A DNA stretch of 64,000 nt, from contig NC_092573.1 of assembly GCF_037975245.1 (NCBI RefSeq), forward strand, positions 4,833,501 to 4,897,500, in the 5' to 3' direction. Shown here piece by piece: positions 1 through 12,741 of this stretch. Within the stretch, counting starts at the first letter, position 1. The number at the start of each line of letters is the position of its first letter. The notes beneath the pieces were generated by a model. It saw nothing but the letters and a program-made list of their open reading frames with translations, had not been told where the DNA came from and did not search any database. Both the position numbers and the translations under genes were made by a program. Source of the DNA: Apostichopus japonicus (taxonomy: Eukaryota > Echinodermata > Holothuroidea > Aspidochirotida > Stichopodidae).

Positions 1-329
1 ATTGTGTTCCATATTAGTTGTGATAAGAAGATATAGAACGCGCAATGTGAAAATTAAATGGACAAAAAAGGTTACAAATGGATAATGGGGGGAGGGGGTG
101 GGGGACGGTGTGAGGGTGAGTGGGAGGGGTTGAAGGACATAATAGACAAGTATGATTTGAATTTTATTTTGCTAAAAGTATATCTCAGATTTACAATTGT
201 AATATCTAATTGATATGTGAATAAATATATGAGAATGTCTTTAGTGTTACCATAAGGCAAGTTAATTGTTTCTCCGAGAAAGAAGAAAATCCACGGTTTA
301 AGTATATAATGTAATATATGTATATATAC
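1..329. other. Intergenic, no gene seen
   Basis: AT-rich DNA with a purine/G-rich stretch near 87-132. No gene or recognisable repeat was found. Confidence 0.6.
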
Positions 330-958
<629 letters not shown>

Positions 959-1943
959 ATGAATTAATCAACACTGCAATAATAAATCTTCACAATATGG
1001 GTGATATAAATCAACTCAATTCTCATATACCTCCGGGGTAATGTCATATCAAATTCTCGATTTGTTATTTTTCTCTATTGGAGGTTTATGACAGAGATAT
1101 TTTTACTTGCAGGATGGCTTTTGGCATAAACGTTTAGTCTTTGAAATGTCATAATCCAAGAAAAAAGAACAGTTTATTGAGGGCGTTTAATATTTTATTG
1201 CAATTCTGGGTTTTTTCCCCTTTTTCTCAGACATTCACCTATGTAGTATCTAAATCTCTAAAATACTCTTTCAATACTTACTCGATAATGAAGTCGACCC
1301 GCTCCTCGGCGATGCATGTTAATGTTTATACATTGTTATACATGATCTTTCATCCCCAAAATGTACCCTACTTTCAACTTCGTATGAAGAGCGCATTTGT
1401 GCTGAACCGACCCAGATGGGAATTTGATGTCGTAATATGTTTTTCTATTGCGTCTTCTTGTGCTTTTGATCTCTTGTGTAATAATAACTATAGTCCATGT
1501 CACTTTAACGGACTTTTGACTTTTATAAATACAGGCTCCGCTGATTATATATTTGTCTTGAAATATTTAGCTAACTTCTTTTTTCTTTGTACCACGAAAG
1601 AATATTGTGCTTATTGTGCTTTGATGGAAATATTTACAGCACAGATTGAATAATATGTGTTAATGTAAAACAATACACAGTCGTTCCTTATCATTGTGAC
1701 AAGGTGCAAGAAGCAATTATCTAGCAACGTTCATCAAAAAATGACAGAATGTAAAAGATAATTGCAATAAAGAACGGCGAATGAAAAAGAAATATTGCCA
1801 ACATGGTTACATGAAACAACACTACTCGGCGGGGAAATAAACGGGAGGATTGAAGGGTAAAGGATGTAAAAATGTACTCCTCCACTTAGTAACAGTTAAT
1901 CAAGAACAGTATAGAGAGAATGAAAAAGTGTACAGTTGCTAAA
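959..1943. other. Intergenic, no gene supported
   Basis: A 170-codon open frame lies at 1141-1653, but it has no recognisable domain, its composition is like the surrounding DNA, and no splice or promoter context supports it. Nothing else was recognised. Confidence 0.5.
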
Positions 1944-2122
1944 ACAAGAAAACTACCAAGCAACATTATCTTGTCACCCAGAGGGAATCTAGCACACGTC
2001 CATACAGTAGAATGGTTGTAAATATTAATTTATAACAAGGAAACTACCAAGCAACATTATCTTGTCACCCAGAGGAAATCTAGCACACGTCCATACAGTA
2101 GAATGGTTGTAAATATTAATTT
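1944..2122. repeat. 91-bp tandem duplication
   Basis: Two head-to-tail copies (1944-2034 and 2035-about 2122) differ at only a few positions. Both carry AACTACCAAGCAACATTATC and CACACGTCCATACAGTAGAA. The high identity suggests a recent duplication. Confidence 0.93.
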
Positions 2123-2961
2123 ATGACGGTCGTTTCCTTCAATTGACTGTTGATGAATAATGTTGCTATCAAAAGAAGATGGATGTGTATTGGGTGCATG
2201 CCTCCTTTTGTACGTGTCTGTGACATGCTTATACTTACATTGTACATTCCTTGGTGTGAGAATTCACTCGTACTTAATGTAAACAGAGACCGGCTCTTCC
2301 GAAAGGTCGCCTAGTAGGTTTATCTCTTTTACTATGACAATAGAAGAAATATAATAATTTTCATTCGTTTAGAAGTTAACATGAACTCATCACTTATACT
2401 CACGAATACAGATGAAATGTAAGTGTTGGAAGATTGAAACTTGTCGATACTTTGAAAAGACGCACAATTTTTAACTAGAATTCTACTTATTTATGGCATG
2501 AGAGAGGAAGATCACTTTAGAATGGCAATCGCTGATATAGTTTAATAAAGCTGGTATTGCTGCAAATAGGACATATTGGCATTTGGAAGACATGCTGTAA
2601 TTGCTCCTGACAATGCCGCCTATGTGTTTGATTGTTCAGCAGTTGCCATGGAAAAATTAGCGGGTCGGATGCTTCCGAGACGTATTCCGAGAAGTATGTT
2701 AATTGATATCAATCATTCATTTTTTTTCTAAAATATATATCTTTAGACTATAATTAATAAAATAAACCCACAATACTGGTTGCCGCTCTACACGTTTAGA
2801 TCTTTAGCCTCCCCCCCACCCCGCCAACCCTCCCCACCCCAGAGTAAAAAGAACGGTACACATTTTCATGGGAAGAGCAAACGTCGCATGGTATAGTAGA
2901 CTATAACATTCGCTGACTGGCTGCTATAGCATTCCTCTAAGTCTGTTATACAGTAGACATA
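2123..2961. other. Intergenic, no gene seen
   Basis: No recognisable gene. A 55-codon open stretch near 2570-2740 has reasonable codon texture but no domain or start and was not called. A C-rich run lies near 2811-2840. Confidence 0.5.
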
Positions 2962-3237
2962 ACAGAGGATGCCACGGTGTGCTTACTTTAAATCAAACTT
3001 CAGTATTGCAGCATTCTAACGGTAGGCATGGCCTTAAACAAAATGATGTTAAGACAGAGGATGCGACGGTGCTCTTACTTTAAATCGAACTTCAGTATTG
3101 CAGCCTGCTTACGGTAGGCATGGCCTTAAACAAAATGATGTTAAGACAGAGGATGCGACGGTGCTCTTACTTTAAATCAAACTTCAGTATTGCAGCCTGC
3201 TTACGGTAGGCTGGCCTTGAACGATACGATATTAAAA
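2962..3237. repeat. 92-bp tandem repeat, three copies
   Basis: Copies begin at 2962, 3054 and 3146, each starting ACAGAGGATG. They share CTTCAGTATTGCAGC and GGTAGGC further in. Copies 2 and 3 are nearly identical; copy 1 is more diverged and copy 3 decays at its end. This is a minisatellite-like array. Confidence 0.93.
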
Positions 3238-4593
3238 CTAGAGAAAAGAAGAAGAAAAGTGGTCAGTTTATTTCACACGACTGATGCTGAATAGCTAAAG
3301 AGATTAGTACATTTAAGCCAATTTAATATGAAGAAACACTTTAAGGTATTGTGCAGTTTGCGAATTTGATCAAAGAGGTCAGACCCAAAATACCAAAAAC
3401 ACCTTCACGATGGTTGTCAAACATTCTTCGTGACCTTCACAACCCAAAAGGCTCTAATCCTCCCGTCATTATTTGCGACGTATCTATAATGCGCTCTCAC
3501 CAAATTTTTTTTTAAATGTTTCCTGTGTTCTACACAATATGCAATTTATCACTTTTTGAACAGAAATACCTTCTCACACAGTACATTGGTCCCTTATACT
3601 GGGCATAGGCCAGATAAATTATATAATGACGTATACCACTTAAATCTCGTAAAATTCTCAAAATGCGCGGAAATGACGTCATTCTTCACCTTCCTGTATT
3701 CTCCCTGTCTCTCACACCAGGCTGCCAGATGTCTGTTAACGATTTATTTAATATACTACACAATTTATACAAGTACTTTGATAATCGTAAAAATTGCGGA
3801 TGGATTAATTTTCATCTTTGACATTGATACGAGCAAGATCAATGGCTTGCCCTTTGGCAATATCTAACAGTATCCTTTTCATCAAACGAAAAGGGGATAA
3901 ATATAGGCCAATTTGATTGCTTCTCAACACATGACACCTTGCTTACCGGCCGAGCAGAATTAGTTCTCTATATATATACCTATCTGACGAGGCAAAAAGT
4001 GTGTTCAGAAATGAAAAAAACATTCATCAGAGGACAGAGTATAGAAGCCTGATAGAAAATTTCCAATTTCATAAACGTATTTTCTCATGCCCGCAAGGGG
4101 ACGTATATATTTCTCAACTTGAGACAGTATCATATTGAATATGATACTGTCACCCGCTGTCCCAAGTTAAGATACACCCTACAAACTTAATATTTTGTAA
4201 TACGCCAATTCCTTACAGGTCAACACCACTAGATATCACAAGGAAACTGTGCCGTTTGCTTCTCATAATTGCTTGCTGTATGGGTAATATTATTTAAGCG
4301 CTGTAAGGCGACACCTTAAACGCCACAATCGTACCATCGCATGGTCACACTATGAGTAATATATTAAATTAAATCAAAACCTTACTAATTGTTATTACTG
4401 TAGTACGAATAGGAAAGTAAAGATTGTAATCTATCTATCCTTGTCTGCTTGAATTATGAGTACAAGTGCAACATAGTACCCTTTGGTATGTGTACAAGGA
4501 CAAGACTCCGGCTGCGACTTGGAGTATGTAATCTTGTACTGGTATCTATACTATACACAGGGACGAATTCGTGATTTTATGTAGGAGAGGTAT
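3238..4593. other. Intergenic with one hairpin
   Basis: No gene was recognised. The only structure noted is the palindromic hairpin at 4116-4168, listed separately. Confidence 0.5.
4116..4168. repeat. Palindromic hairpin
   Basis: The inner arms at 4123-4136 and 4138-4151 are perfect 14-bp reverse complements (GACAGTATCATATT and its complement) around a single base. Outer arms AACTTG (4116-4121) and CAAGTT (4163-4168) extend the stem with an asymmetric bulge. The near-absent loop argues against a microRNA precursor. Confidence 0.8.
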
Positions 4594-4775
4594 ATGACCT
4601 CAGAAGTTCATTTTAGTCCACAAATTGTGCACTCTGAGGCAAATGTAAACTTAATATTAAAAAAAAGTTATAAAATTAGATTTAAAAGCAAGGTACTGTT
4701 CATACTAATAGCTACCTTTGAATGTTTGTGTTCGGTTGAAAAAGGGAGGGTGGAATGGGGTAAGGGGGGGGGGGC
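4594..4775. repeat. Degenerate interspersed repeat, copy 1
   Basis: It shares an ordered set of short blocks with 9235-9400 and 32995-33050: TAAAAGCAAGG, CTAATA, TTTGAA, GTTTGTGT and TTGAAAAAGG, followed here by a G-rich run. This is an old interspersed repeat of unknown class. Confidence 0.55.
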
Positions 4776-4975
4776 TGGAAGTGAGATTGTGAACCTACAT
4801 CCCCACTTCCGGTTACACCCTGTTTTAATGGTAAAATGACCAAGTATAGAAGTGCGACTACAAATCCTGCTCAATTTCATTGACAGGATATTAATATGTA
4901 AATTGCATGAAATAAAAGTAACAAAAAGAGGCATTGCCCAAAATTGGAAAAAAAATGGAAATATATATACATTTC

Positions 4976-5117
4976 AGGGTTCTGCCCAGGGTGGATTGAG
5001 TGCCGGCAAGACTATCTCAGCGGAGCGCCACCATCGGTTGGCGCGGAGCGTACAAGAAAATTTTGGGTTTTGGAAACCCCCCAGATGGCCGGAAACGGCC
5101 CTTCCCGAGTATTCTGA
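4976..5117 (-). mobile_element. Transposon fragment with the GGAGCGCC repeat, copy A
   Basis: The fragment begins CAGGGTTCTGCCCAGGG right after an AT stretch, which looks like a DNA-transposon end. Positions 5010-5117 are the reverse complement of blocks at 11051-11156, 12161-12235 and 55426-55523. The core contains GCGCCACCATCGGTTGGCGC, a short imperfect hairpin. No partner end was found. Confidence 0.65.
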
Positions 5118-6706
5118 GCCACATGTAGACAGCTTTGGAATGAGATCTCATGTCTGGAATTTTTCATAATTAATATAAAAAGTTAGGACTAATATCTGGA
5201 GCAGCAGAGTACAGACCAGCCGGTGGTGCCTATTAAATAAATCATTCAGGCTGAGATGATAATTTTAGATGGACAGTGAGTGAGAGTCCACTCCCAAATA
5301 AAGACGAATCATAATGAATTATGTATTCTCTCTCATTTATTCAACATCGGGCCTATAAAATCGGTCCATTGAAAGGATATCACATAATTACAGCAGTGAC
5401 TGCCGACTCTGACCACTCAGCAGACGCAGTGTGTGAGTCTTCGATTCTTCTTCCTAGACCAGAGTTGCAGTGCCCTTCTGACAGGGAATTTATCCAGGGG
5501 AGGACCTTCTATCACAACCCTAAGAATAGCATCAAGTGTTTATTACTGCAGTGTTTAACCCTACCCAACTACCACGGTACATGTGCTGCAAATTTTCCCA
5601 GGTACCTTGCCAAACAACTGTGAGCTCATCCCCTGTCTAACACCTGTTTGTTAACATTTTTTGGCACGTTGCCAGGGAACTTTTCATGGAGTAAACTTTT
5701 TTCGTTCCACTCTAGAATTAATAAGGTCAGTCAGTAAAGGATCGGTAAAGTTATGCGAAATGATATCTTAGACGTTCAAGAAAATTAGGTAAAATATCCC
5801 CGTTACATTTAGGTAAGTAAAACACACCTCAAGCCAACTGACTCCTCCGCATGCACACCCCATGAAACACGAGGCACAGTCCATACCATACACGCATAGC
5901 ACGATATCAAGGCCCCTTGTTATGGCCATCTTTATGAAAGTTACCCTTGTAATCACATGTTTTAGGCCACGTGGCATGATTAACTCAATGCTAAATATTG
6001 TTTCCATGTTCTTGTAGAAAACGTAAACTCCGCAAAATACAATTAGTTGTGATTTTGTAGTTACGTGAGATCCGTTATAACCGCCGAGGTGGTTAGGCTA
6101 TTTGCTATACACTTAACTATGGTAGGATATTATTTTTTCGGTATTTTTGGAAATGCTAGAAAATACTTTCTTTTCCCCCCGCTTAACACCAGATGTGGTC
6201 TTACGGTATATTCATAAATGGATGCACTAGAGCCTTGTTTACATGATTAGTTGCATTTAGTACGATATGCAAGTTTGGCGTGAATTTTTCGAAAGTGCTT
6301 TGCTCGATCTTTCGTAAAATTTGAAAGGTGTAGCCTACCACCTTTCCGTACACAATTGGTACACAATTGATTTTCAGTTTTTTTTTCTCTATACGGTCAA
6401 GTGAATAAGTTGTACATTGAGTATAAACTCATCGCGAATGCAAAAAACGATGCGGGCATTTCCAGCAGACAAATGTTTTCTTTGCGGGATTACTGAGTCA
6501 GTTGAAGGGAATCCCGCACCTTAGTGGGAACACTGAACTGAAGTCAAATTCATACGGAATTCATCGAACTCTGCATGGTAATTTTTAGTAAGTATGACAC
6601 TGTGATGTGTTGGATATTTTGAACAGTTATGAACTGGATTTCCCCTATAGTCTCAAACAGATTGTTTCTGTACGTTCGACCCTCCGGCTATGGAGCTGTT
6701 TTTTGG
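5118..6706. other. Intergenic, no gene supported
   Basis: A 100-codon open frame at 5321-5623 and a 79-codon one at 5768-6007 (-) lack any recognisable domain. A short tRNA A-box-like string lies near 6082-6099 without a matching B box. Nothing else was seen. Confidence 0.5.
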
Positions 6707-6842
6707 AGTTCCTATCGAAAATAAGTGCCGGTCGGAAAAGTCACTCAGGCAGATTGTGGCGGTCGGTAATTCAGCGTGCTGGTCGGGCCCGACCGGCGCC
6801 GACCGGCAGCGGCAGAACCCTGAAATATATATATATATATAT
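6707..6842 (-). mobile_element. GC-rich transposon-end fragment
   Basis: A GC-rich patch in AT-rich DNA carries the perfect 14-bp palindrome GGTCGGGCCCGACC (6781-6794) and repeated CCGGCGCCGACCGGC. Read on the minus strand, its edge next to a short AT tract is CAGGGTTCTGCC, the same start as the fragment at 4976. Both could be ends of one family. Confidence 0.45.
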
Positions 6843-9234
6843 AAAGATAGATATAAATACATATACTTATGGCTATTTATTTTCTTATCAATGCCTTATA
6901 TCAATATGTGATATGATTGAGCTTTTGACGTCAGTTTTCGTTGTACCTTAATTACCTCCGAGCTTGTTTTCGTGCAGCCACAAAAAGAAAAGGTAAATTG
7001 AGATATTTACAAAATTCGTTCTTCAAGTATAGTTTTAATCACAAATACAAACGTTTATGAAACTCAGGAAACTAACAGTTTATTAAGTTAAGATGGTGTG
7101 ACTAGCTAATCATTAATGGTAAACATCATTTACGTAACGTCAAGAACGATGCTTTTGGAATTTCTTACCGACGCAACAAGTCATTTATCAAGCACATGCA
7201 GTCAACCAGTTCGCCTGACAGTTTTTCACTCAGTGAAGACAATCAATTAACATCCAAAGGCCTACAAAGTTGACAACTTTAAAGTAACTGCAGAGCGGAG
7301 GTCTCTATATTTTAAATATTAATGGGAGGTTGTGGTAAAGCTATATACAGTAACTGAACTTCGCGACATCCAGACATTGTAACTATTAGAACGCTGAGTC
7401 CAGATTGCCATGATAGCAATGTCATACATAAAATCACATATGAGATTTGAAAACGTTGATAATTTCAACTTGCTTTCTTTCTTATACTGTTTGTTTTCTT
7501 TTCTCAAACGTCAAGAAATGCCTTGACGATGGCTTATGTAAGATTAATAAGTTAATAGCAAACGTTAATTAGTACAGCTAGAATGTTAATTAAACGTGTA
7601 AAGACTGCAAATGCAGTGATTGGAAGTTCACTTTCGTTTAATGGTATTTAAATTTATGCTACGATTTGTTTTATTTTTGTTGTTGTGGTTTTTGCACTTT
7701 TACCTCAATTTTTCCCTATGTTTTAAGCAGAAATGTTGGTTATATTGCATTATTCTTTTCACTCAACGCACCGAAATATTATGCAAAATCGGGTACGGAA
7801 GTAGTCGTACTCACCAAACACTTTAGAATGTTAAGCAGTTAAAGCGAAGATGTACAAAACGCTTCTGCAGAGTTGCGATCATATCTGAAGTACTTTTCGT
7901 CTTTGTAAACCCTGGGGTAATGTTTGCTCTTTGCATTATTTTCTTTCTTTCTCTCTTTTTTTTTTGTTAAAGTGATTACCTTTGCCAGCTATAATGCATT
8001 ATTTTATCTATGAACGGGTTTAGGAAATACTTAAAGTGCAGGATTATTCATGTGGAATAATGCTTATGGTAGTGAAACCGTAGAAAATACATGTTATTAA
8101 AAAGACAACACCTGTAAAGGGTTGTACATTTATTTAGATGTAATAGTTGGTTTCTTGCCCTGAGGAGACAGACCGCTTGAATAACTAGTTTAAATGGTAT
8201 ATTGACACAACGACTTACCAGTATAAAGAACTCTCATCAGTGATTTTGATGATTGATAGTCTGAAATCTGCTACATTGCAGACAAACGAAAATGGGAAGA
8301 AATGGCGAGAATTGACACAAAAAAATCTATGTAAAAGCTTTGCCCTATTGTAACAGTAATTAAAATATCTATGAATGGACACGATGGCTCTCTAAATGGC
8401 GCGGTATAGATATAAAAAAGTTTAAACAGTTTATTGACACAATGCAGTCATTATGCTGGATTTTATCAGGAAAAGCTTCCAAGGCTGGTCTGTGGCACTT
8501 TATAAGCTGCATACTATTATTCCATGTAATCATCACTTTGTCACTGTACAGCAAGCTGGTCTCCAAATATGTCCCTTATTACAGTAGTTACAGCATTGTT
8601 CAACATTTGCGGGTGTATCTTCTAATTGGTAAAGGTGTTGGTTGCGTTTGGTGACAATTTTCATTTTACAATGTTACGATTAGTCATAACTATATATTAA
8701 GCATTTTATTACATAAGAAAAGCGTGTAATTGTCCAAATTGAGAAATATTAAGATTATGAAAATTATTACTACCGTTCGTTTTACGGAATATCTTTTCTT
8801 GTTGTTCCTGTTAGTATAAATCATACCCTCCCCCCCCCCCTAAAAAAAAATCTGAAACATTCGACTCATTCTTTACCATTAAGAATAAAGCCAATGATCG
8901 GTATTATTGTAAAATTGAAGTTAACAAAAATAAACATATGGCGTACAATTCGAAAGACGATGTATCATTTGTTGCGCAAAAGATCATTCCAGTGATGACA
9001 TCACTTATGTTGAAGGATTAGGGGTAAGGATTGTTCAAATACCTTTTGTCAAGAGCCTATAAAGATTCCATTGTGCACCTGAAATCCGTACAGACTACGC
9101 CGAATTTCGTCTGACACTTACAACGTTACTCCTGAGATTGTCAAGGAACAACATTGATTTCGGTATGGTTAAGACATGTAATAATCAATGATATCAGTCC
9201 AGTTTGTAACAGTTTGTAAGAAATTAAATTTTGA
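6843..9234. other. Intergenic, no gene seen
   Basis: About 2.4 kb of AT-rich DNA. Homopolymer C and A runs lie near 8828-8849. No gene, RNA or clear repeat was recognised. Confidence 0.5.
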
Positions 9235-9400
9235 CGAATTTCACTTTAAAATATGAAATTTCATCAATTCAGTTGAGGTGGTGTGTTATGGTGCATTTTG
9301 AGGTATATTTAGAAATTAGATCTATTGTGAGTTCTAAAAGCAAGGTTGTGCTAATAAATACTTTTGAAGTTTGTGTCATATTGAAAAAGGGGTTGCGGTG
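9235..9400. repeat. Degenerate interspersed repeat, copy 2
   Basis: It shares TCTAAAAGCAAGGTTGTGCT, AATAAATAC, GAAGTTTGTGT and TTGAAAAAGG, in the same order, with 4594-4775; the first part also matches 32995-33050. Confidence 0.55.
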
Positions 9401-9844
9401 TATCGCCCCACCCCACCCCTCCTGGATCGATCCGAGATTGCCCGATTTGCGCACGACATTGATCTAATTAAACAACGAAGTTAGAGTCACCCAGTTGGGG
9501 AACTTTTTATTTCTATAAGGTACTCACATGTCATGTTTGAGTAGTATAAAAATCTTGTTTCTATCAGATAAAGGTTAGAAACTGTTCATACTCTCAACAT
9601 ACGAGTGCTCAAGTTGATGTTAAGTTTAATACAAACTACGGATGATATGTGAGGGCGTTTGAAGGATTGGCTTTGTCGTCAAATGGTCTTACCGGTATCT
9701 ATGGTAAAAAAAAATATAACATTAACTTCGTCAAACCGGCCAAAAACAAACAATGAAAATTAAAGTAGGCGTAGAATGTTTATATAATTTTGCTCGTTTC
9801 AAGAACGCCTTTGAACCGTTTCAAAATGTAAATAATTTTTCTTC

Positions 9845-9937
9845 GGGGAGGGGAACGGAAGGGTTGGGGTACGGAGAGGTTGGGGAACGGAGGGGTTGGG
9901 GTACGGAAGGCTTGGGGTATGGAGGGGATGGGGTAGC
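9845..9937 (+). repeat. G-rich 16-bp minisatellite
   Basis: About five imperfect copies of a 16-bp unit resembling TGGGGTACGGAGGGGT. Regularly spaced GGGG runs on the plus strand give G-quadruplex potential. It makes an open frame rich in Gly, Glu and Arg that is probably not coding. Confidence 0.85.
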
Positions 9938-10865
9938 AAAGCGGATCGATATTCTGTCGGACACGGTTTCCTTTATGTGTTTTGAATTCCTCGTTTGTTT
10001 GTATTATTATGTAATGTAATATACGTTATGGAATCAAGTAAACATAAATGTTGTTCCTTTGTTATGAAGACCTATTTAGTCTAGTGATTTTTCGTTTGTC
10101 TCATAGAGAATATCATCTAATGTCTCAACATCATCTCGATCACACGAAAGTAAAAGGTAAATCCGTAATGTAACAAGAGCAGCAACGCTGCATAATCTCA
10201 GCTACTGAGCTTCTATTTGAGACATTTATTTTGATTGGCAATATTTCTGAGCAGTTTATCAATTGTTTATGTGAAAAATAACAGACATTGGCGAGATAAT
10301 GGTGTCATTGCCTTTCCTCGCATCTCCTTTTAATCTTACGTTATGCTCCTTCTTAGCAGACATAGTTTGTTATAATTTTAAGAAGTTGTAAACAATTGTT
10401 TTGAAAAGTAAAGTCATAAAGATAGCTTTTTGTTTATTGAAATGACCAATGATAAAAGTTTGAAATAATTTGAAAAGTCAAAGGCTGTAATTATCGCTTA
10501 GTTGTGTTCTTGAATACTTAAAATGCAGAACTGCCATTGTAATATATTTAAAGGAGCATATTGTGTTTAAATATCACCCCAAAGTGACTGCTGCATTCCA
10601 TGAATTGTGATCCTTAACGCTAATCCACGTTTAAAATGAGCAAACCAGGCGTTTGGTTATTATCTGACAGATATGATAGAGATGATTTGATTGGTTATTT
10701 TAAATTATGAATAACAAAGGTGTGGTGGGCATTATATAATTGTTTGAGCCCACAAAATTGGATTTTTTTTACGAAACGGTTCAGTACTCGATAATAAGGG
10801 TTCGCCGAATAAAATTTCTACTATCACAGCAATCTCTCTTTCATCAATCGCAAGTTGCTGATATG
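9938..10865. other. Intergenic, no gene seen
   Basis: Roughly 900 bp of AT-rich sequence leading up to the transposon cluster. Nothing was recognised. Confidence 0.5.
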
Positions 10866-11050
10866 CAGGGGCGGATCCAGGGGGGGGGCCCGGGGGGCCC
10901 GGGCCCCCCCTTTTTGAAAATCCTGATTTTTTTTTTTTTTTTTTACCGCGTTCGAGGGAAAGTGCCCCATGCGTGATCAGTGGCGTAGCTACGGGGGGCC
11001 TGAAATTGCAGACATGAGATCCATATTTTCAGGTTAGGTACATGCTGCTT

Positions 11051-11156
11051 AGAATACTCGGGAAGTGCCGTTTCCGGCCATCTGGGGGGTTTGTAAAGCC
11101 AAAAATTTTCTTGTACGCTCCGCGCCAACCGATGATGGCGCTCCGCTTAGATAGTC
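11051..11156 (+). repeat. GGAGCGCC repeat, copy B
   Basis: About 106 bp matching 55426-55523, with the reverse complement at 5010-5117. Key strings are TTTCCGGCCATCTGG, TTTTCTTGTACGCTCCGCGC and GGCGCTCCGCT. Confidence 0.85.
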
Positions 11157-11435
11157 TTGCGTTCAGGCGCGGCTGGACCAGTCAGACCCCCCCCCCCGTC
11201 ACAAATCCTGCATCCGCCCCTGATATGTCATTGAATATTCCACAAAACAACTTTATATGTCCACGAAACTGATTTTCACTACTGGTAGAGATATAAAATA
11301 TTAGGGAATTCTGAATTTCCTGCAAACATGTGGCTGTGGCTGTGCCTGTTCAATACTCACTACTGTATCGCCTTAAAAAATGATGAGTGGAAATAGTTTC
11401 TCCAGGACCGTATCGTATCGTGGGTATCGAGTGCG

Positions 11436-11474
11436 TCTGATATACGAACGTACGTAGTACGTACGTACGTACGT
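11436..11474. repeat. (ACGT)n short tandem repeat
   Basis: Repeated self-complementary ACGT/GTAC units with small interruptions. Confidence 0.8.
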
Positions 11475-11514
11475 CTATGATGATATGCACTGTACTGTAC
11501 TGATAAAAACATAG

Positions 11515-11725
11515 GTGAATTTCACTCCATGGGAGTGATCACTGAGCACATTCCGGTATAAGAGTGAATTTCCACTCCATTGGAGTAAATCTTAACTCCT
11601 AATAGAGTTATATTCACTCATATTAGGAGTGAGGGTTAACTCCAATAGAGTTAAATTTTACTCTTAATTTGAAGTGCGCCGAATGATCACTCCAATGGAA
11701 TGAAATCCACTCATTTGTTTTTAGA
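11515..11725. repeat. Palindrome-rich array of ACTCC/GGAGT motifs
   Basis: Many short dyads such as ACTCCATTGGAGT, ACTCCAATAGAGTTAA and ACTCCTAATAGAGTTA alternate in both orientations over about 200 bp, so the stretch can fold in many ways. It is probably the body of a small interspersed repeat inside the hAT-like element. Confidence 0.65.
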
Positions 11726-12160
11726 GTGTTGCTAGATATATGAAGAAGAAATTTACATACCAATACATGTTATCGGTCATCGATTGGCACAAAAAGCCAG
11801 ATTCTGATGACAGCTGCCTCAAGAAACCCAATAAATGGCCTAATAAGCACCGAGCCATCAATGTGGACCATTACCGAAACATCGATGCGTGTTAGTCTTC
11901 CACCCCCTTCCTCTAATGCTATTTAAGTCCACATGTGGGCATATCCTGCAAATCTACCGGTAGCCCACAGGGGTTTGAGTTGGGAGAAAGGCCTTGACAG
12001 CTTGAAACGACAAAAGATGCCAACTTCCCTCAAGTTAAAAGTCTGGCTGAGTTGGCAAGGCCAGTCAGCATGAAAGAGAAAAAACTTTTTTTGCATTTCT
12101 GTCACCAAAGTTGCACATCTTTTTGGTTGCTATTTTGCCTCACAGGTGACATCTCCTGCG

Positions 12161-12235
12161 ATCTGGGGGGTGCTGAAATCTCAAATTTTCTTTGTACGCT
12201 CCGCGCCAACCAAGGTGGCGCTCCGCTTAGATAGT
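12161..12235 (+). repeat. GGAGCGCC repeat, copy C (shortened)
   Basis: It matches copy B from ATCTGGGGGG through the CTCCGCTTAGATAGT edge, but starts later and has lost the central hairpin's GATG spacing. Confidence 0.8.
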
Positions 12236-12741
12236 AAACTCCGCCCCCCACAAGAAAGAACAGCGCCCATGGCCCCCCCACTCAAAAAATCCTAGCTACG
12301 CCACTGTGCGTGTAATTTTTTGTAAAATAAATTTGCAAAAAGAGTACACCATCATTCTGATAAAGTGAAGGTGAGAGGGGCACTCTGACTGCATCAATAG
12401 TCTCCATCTGGAGGGGGCATCCAAGATGAAATGGCCTGGAGTAGCCTGGTAAAAAGTAGTTTGCATCACCACCTACTCCCCAAAGACGTAAGTCCCAGCT
12501 CATTGCTCGAAATTGCAAATATATGCCCGGCAAACCATGAATACATGATTTATTGGAAATAAATTTTAGTCCAAACTTTCACGAAAAGTAGCACCAGATT
12601 GCACCGAGGACCTCCATATTTTGTGAAATTTTCCCAAAGGGGGAGGGGGGCACCCACTCCCCTTAGACCCCTCCCCCAGGACGACGATTAGACATTTCCC
12701 ATCTGGGCCCCCCCTTCGGCGAAATCCTGGATCCGCCACTG

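Larger units (their letters stand above)
10978..12306. mobile_element. hAT-like non-autonomous element, nested
   Basis: The ends are CAGTGGCGTAGCTA at 10978 and its exact complement finishing at 12306, giving 14-bp perfect inverted termini. The flanking octamers TGCGTGAT (10970-10977) and TGCGTGTA (12307-12314) agree at six of eight positions, as expected for an aged 8-bp duplication. The interior has no transposase. It carries two same-orientation copies of the GGAGCGCC repeat near opposite ends (11051-11156 and 12161-12235) and the palindrome-rich stretch at 11515-11725. Confidence 0.7.
10866..12741. mobile_element. hAT-like outer element with an element inside it
   Basis: The left end CAGGGGCGGATCCAGG at 10866 pairs with a right end that reads CAGTGGCGGATCCAGG on the minus strand and finishes at 12741, one mismatch in 16. 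Both flanks carry ATATG directly at the junction. A third related end finishes at 11222 and is also followed by ATATG, so the pairing is uncertain. CAGNGGCGGA-type ends resemble those of hAT elements. No transposase coding was found; these are non-autonomous copies. Long G/C runs follow the left end and precede the right ends. Confidence 0.55.

Noticed and set aside
1141-1653. 170-codon open frame on the plus strand
   Set aside because: No recognisable domain, no splice or promoter support, and composition like the surrounding AT-rich DNA.
2570-2740. 55-codon open stretch with coding-like texture
   Set aside because: It begins after a stop without a good start, has no recognised motif, and is within chance length for the window.
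4116-4168. Hairpin considered as a microRNA precursor
   Set aside because: The inner stem closes on a single base and the outer stem is short and asymmetric, unlike a pre-miRNA with a proper loop.
10943-11128. Minus-strand frame resembling the plus-strand frame at 4852-5169 (shared ARSVQENF and KPPRWPETALPEYS)
   Set aside because: The similarity is fully explained by the shared DNA repeat; another copy (55362-55547) is read in a different frame, so no protein is being conserved.
10866-11222. Short hAT-like element defined by the ends at 10866 and 11222
   Set aside because: It would overlap rather than nest with the better-supported 10978-12306 element. Pairing with the end at 12741 explains the layout more simply, although 11222 remains unexplained.
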